Notes under the pieces: model-generated
Told to the model about the DNA's origin: nothing
The model's database searches: none
Seen by the model: only the letters and a program-made list of their open reading frames with translations
Assembly: GCF_023544715.1 (NCBI RefSeq)
Contig: NZ_JAMJEZ010000001.1
Span: forward strand, 124,001 to 188,000
From: Pseudomonas eutrophicaquae
GTDB taxonomy: Bacteria; Pseudomonadota; Gammaproteobacteria; Pseudomonadales; Pseudomonadaceae
DNA: 64,000 bases
Reading direction: 5' to 3'
Program-made: the position numbers and the translations under genes
Shown: positions 58,858 through 64,000 of the stretch, in pieces
Layout: each line of letters starts with the position of its first letter
How positions within the stretch are numbered: position 1 is the stretch's first letter

Positions 58858-59835
58858 ATGACCCCCGTACACCTTGGATTCCTCTACTGGCCGGATGTGC
58901 GTCCGCTCGGCCTGGCCCTGATCGATGAAGTCTTTCGGCTGGTGGCGCGTCTGCAGCCCCAGGCGGGTTATCAGGTGCATTATCTGGCGGCTGAATCCAC
59001 GGCGCAGGCTGCGGCCTGGGCGCTGCCGGGGCAACCCTGGGCCGAGGGGTTGCAGGCGTGTGAGCGCCTGTTTCTGATCGCTGAAGAGCCGCCGGCTCAG
59101 CTTGAGCCGGCACTGGCCGAGGCCTTGCAGGCGTGTGCGGGTGAGGAGCGCCTGCTGGGCGGGGTGGGCGCTGGCATCTACCCGCTGGCCCGGCTGGGGC
59201 TGCTGGATGGCCGGCGCATCGCCCTGCACTGGCGCTGGCAGGATGACTTCACCGAGCAGTTCCCGCAGATCAGCGCCACCTCGCACCTGTTCATGCAGGA
59301 TGGCAACCGCTTGACCGCCTGCGGTGGTCTGGCGCTGCTCGATATGCTGCTGGCCATGCTCAGCGCCGATCATGGCGCGGAGCTGGCCGGGGCGGTGGCC
59401 GAGGAGCTGCTGCTCGAGCGCATCCGCGAGGCTGGTGAAAGTCAGCGGGTGCCGCTGCGCAACCGCATCGGGGCCAGTCATCCCAAGGTCACCCAGGCGG
59501 TGCAACTGATGGAGGGGCACATCGAGGAGCCTTTGACCACCGACGAGATTGCCCAGCAGGTCGGCGTGTCACGGCGCCAGCTGGAGCGGATTTTCAAGCA
59601 GTTTCTCAACCGTGTGCCCAGCCAGTATTACCTTGAGCTGCGCCTGAACCGCGCCCGGCAGATGCTCCAGCAGACCAGCAAGTCGATCATCCAGATTGGC
59701 CTGTCCTGCGGATTTTCTTCAGGGCCGCACTTCTCCAGCGCCTACCGCAATTTCTTTGGTGTCACGCCCCGCGATGATCGCAACCAGCGCCGTGCCAGTG
59801 CCCTGTCTGACGGCGTGGCCGGCGAGCGCTCCTGA
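58858..59835 (+). CDS. argR: AraC-family arginine regulator ArgR
   Basis: A 325-residue regulator with an N-terminal DJ-1/PfpI-like (GATase1-like) domain and a C-terminal AraC domain (about 225-310: EEPLTTDEIAQQVGVSRRQLERIFKQF, then IIQIGLSCGFSSGPHFSSAYRNFFGVTPR). It matches P. aeruginosa ArgR, which senses arginine and controls the aru and other arginine genes, and is placed beside aruC just as there. The start is uncertain among 58837, 58849 and 58858; the last is given since it begins TPVHLGF, with GGATGG upstream. Divergent from the hydrolase gene. Confidence 0.9.
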   Translation: MTPVHLGFLYWPDVRPLGLALIDEVFRLVARLQPQAGYQVHYLAAESTAQAAAWALPGQPWAEGLQACERLFLIAEEPPAQLEPALAEALQACAGEERLLGGVGAGIYPLARLGLLDGRRIALHWRWQDDFTEQFPQISATSHLFMQDGNRLTACGGLALLDMLLAMLSADHGAELAGAVAEELLLERIREAGESQRVPLRNRIGASHPKVTQAVQLMEGHIEEPLTTDEIAQQVGVSRRQLERIFKQFLNRVPSQYYLELRLNRARQMLQQTSKSIIQIGLSCGFSSGPHFSSAYRNFFGVTPRDDRNQRRASALSDGVAGERS

Positions 59836-59914
59836 GTGAGCGCGTGATTTACCGTGGCAGACTTTAAGCCGTTCGCTGGCCGCCTTACACTGCGCGCATG
59901 TTCAGGCCGGCTGA

Positions 59915-61189
<1,275 letters not shown>

Positions 61190-61217
61190 GGCGCCCACCC
61201 GACAAGGAGTGACACCG

Positions 61218-62234
61218 ATGCTGATCCTGCGACCTGCCCGGATGGGTGACCTGCCCGAGGTGGAACGGCTGGCGGCAGACAGTCCGATCGGTGTCACTTC
61301 CCTGCCGGATGACCGTGAGCGGCTGGCCGAGAAGATTCGCGTCTCGCAGGCCTCGTTTGCCGCCGAAGTCAGTTTCAACGGCGAGGAAAGCTACTTCTTC
61401 GTTCTCGAGGATCTGACCCGGGGGCGGCTGGTCGGCTGCTCGGGTCTGGTGGCCACGGCCGGCTTCTCCGAGCCGTTCTACAGCTTTCGCAACGAAACCT
61501 TCGTGCACGCTGCGCGGGAGCTGAAGATCCACAACAAGATCCACGTGCTGTCGCTGTGCCACGACCTGACCGGCAACAGCCTGCTGACCAGCTTCTACCT
61601 GGAGCCGGAGCTGGCCGAGGGGCCGGCGGCCGAGCTGAACTCTCGCGGCCGGCTGCTGTTCGTCGCCGGGCATCCCGAGCGTTTTGCCGATGCCATGGTG
61701 GTGGAGGTAGTCGGTTACAGTGACGAGCAGGGCGATTCGCCGTTCTGGGACGCCATTGGCCGTAATTTTCTGGACATCAACTACGCCGAAGCCGAGCGGT
61801 TGTGCGGGCTGAAGAGCCGCACCATGCTCGCCGAGCTGATGCCCAGCTACCCGATTTACGTACCGCTGCTGCCGGATAGCGCCCAGGAAGTGATGGGCCA
61901 GGTGCATCCGCGTGCCCAGGTGTCCTTCGACATCCTGATGCGCGAGGGTTTTGAGAGCGATCACTACGTGGACATCTTCGACGGTGGCCCGACCGTGCAT
62001 GCCCGCACCTCGGGGATTCGCTCGATCGCCCAGAGCCGTCTGCTGCCGGTGCGTCTCGGGGCGCCGGCGGCGCTCGGTCGCCGTTACCTCGTTGCCAACA
62101 ACCAGACCCGCGATTTTCGCGCGCTGATTGCCGAGCTGGACTGGGCGCCGGACCAGCCGCTGACCCTGAGCCCTGAGCTGGCCGAGGCGCTGGGGGTGGG
62201 CGAGGGCGGCAGCGTACGTGTGGTGGCGCTTTGA
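61218..62234 (+). CDS. aruF: arginine/ornithine N-succinyltransferase, alpha subunit
   Basis: A 338-residue AstA-family acyltransferase beginning MLILRPARMGDLPEVERLAADSPIGVTSLPDDRERL. Characteristic LSLCHDLTGNSLLTSFYLEPE and YVDIFDGGPTVHARTSGIRSI. With AruG it succinylates arginine or ornithine in the first step of AST. The ATG at 61218 follows AAGGAG; 28 bases after aruC. Confidence 0.95.
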   Translation: MLILRPARMGDLPEVERLAADSPIGVTSLPDDRERLAEKIRVSQASFAAEVSFNGEESYFFVLEDLTRGRLVGCSGLVATAGFSEPFYSFRNETFVHAARELKIHNKIHVLSLCHDLTGNSLLTSFYLEPELAEGPAAELNSRGRLLFVAGHPERFADAMVVEVVGYSDEQGDSPFWDAIGRNFLDINYAEAERLCGLKSRTMLAELMPSYPIYVPLLPDSAQEVMGQVHPRAQVSFDILMREGFESDHYVDIFDGGPTVHARTSGIRSIAQSRLLPVRLGAPAALGRRYLVANNQTRDFRALIAELDWAPDQPLTLSPELAEALGVGEGGSVRVVAL

Positions 62235-62283
62235 TCCGGCCGGGGCATTGCCTGCGGCCACAGTCTGAATGGAGTTCGATGCG

Positions 62284-64000
<1,717 letters not shown>

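Overview
The window is GC-rich chromosomal DNA from a gammaproteobacterium of the family Pseudomonadaceae. The evidence is gene content and gene order. The nadB/algU-mucA-mucC-mucD-lepA-lepB-rnc-era-recO-pdxJ run, the bamD/rluD-pgeF-clpB-tRNA block, the yacG-coaE-pilD-pilC-pilB/pilA-nadC-ampD-ampE-prfC-speC block and the argR-aruCFGD block are all Pseudomonas-type arrangements, and several of them are far apart in P. aeruginosa. The density is ordinary: genes abut or overlap by a few bases, most of the visible starts carry a Shine-Dalgarno sequence, and I see no insertion sequence, prophage, integrase, CRISPR array or rRNA gene. The species cannot be named from the sequence.

Layout. 1-10163 is a Tad/Flp tight-adherence pilus operon that enters already running: the end of rcpC/cpaB, secretin rcpA, a very small lipoprotein, tadG, two TadE-type pseudopilins, tadZ, tadA, tadB, tadC and tadD. 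A convergent gene follows for an AraC-type regulator whose receiver domain lacks the phosphorylation residues. 11.1-20.4 kb holds metabolism and housekeeping genes: gdhA, a small zinc-ribbon-like membrane protein, glutamine-dependent nadE, bamD, rluD, pgeF and clpB (with a heat-shock promoter). 20.5-20.9 kb is a tRNA operon (Asn, Pro, Lys) with its own promoter and terminator. 21-24 kb holds ndh and a two-gene unit encoding a thioredoxin-like periplasmic protein and a CbiM-like membrane protein. 23.8-29.2 kb is the type IVa pilus core (pilBCD with coaE and yacG, and divergent pilA). 29.3-38.2 kb holds yaaA, phoH, nadC, ampDE, tatD, prfC and speC. A short RNA-like unit lies ahead of speC. 38.3-43.1 kb holds alkB, ung, ygfZ, sdhE, ygfX and nadB. 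43.2-53.2 kb is the AlgU envelope-stress operon followed by lepA-lepB-rnc-era-recO-pdxJ and trhO. 53.3-58.7 kb has a DsbA-family protein, an ABC exporter, mqo and a membrane hydrolase. 58.8-64.0 kb holds argR and the arginine succinyltransferase genes aruC, aruF, aruG and aruD (cut by the window end).

How the parts work together. The Tad and type IVa loci would give the cell two independent surface-pilus systems. algU, mucA, mucC and mucD form an anti-sigma-controlled envelope stress circuit, but mucB, normally between mucA and mucC, is absent: only 9 bases separate the two genes. The MucA periplasmic tail is also shorter than in P. aeruginosa. This is the most notable departure from the textbook arrangement. 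gdhA, the aru genes and speC are nitrogen and amino-acid functions. nadB, nadC and nadE are three steps of NAD synthesis scattered over the window.

Gene starts were chosen from Shine-Dalgarno spacing, signal or lipoprotein sequences and remembered family lengths. Comparisons to P. aeruginosa are from memory and were not checked by a search.
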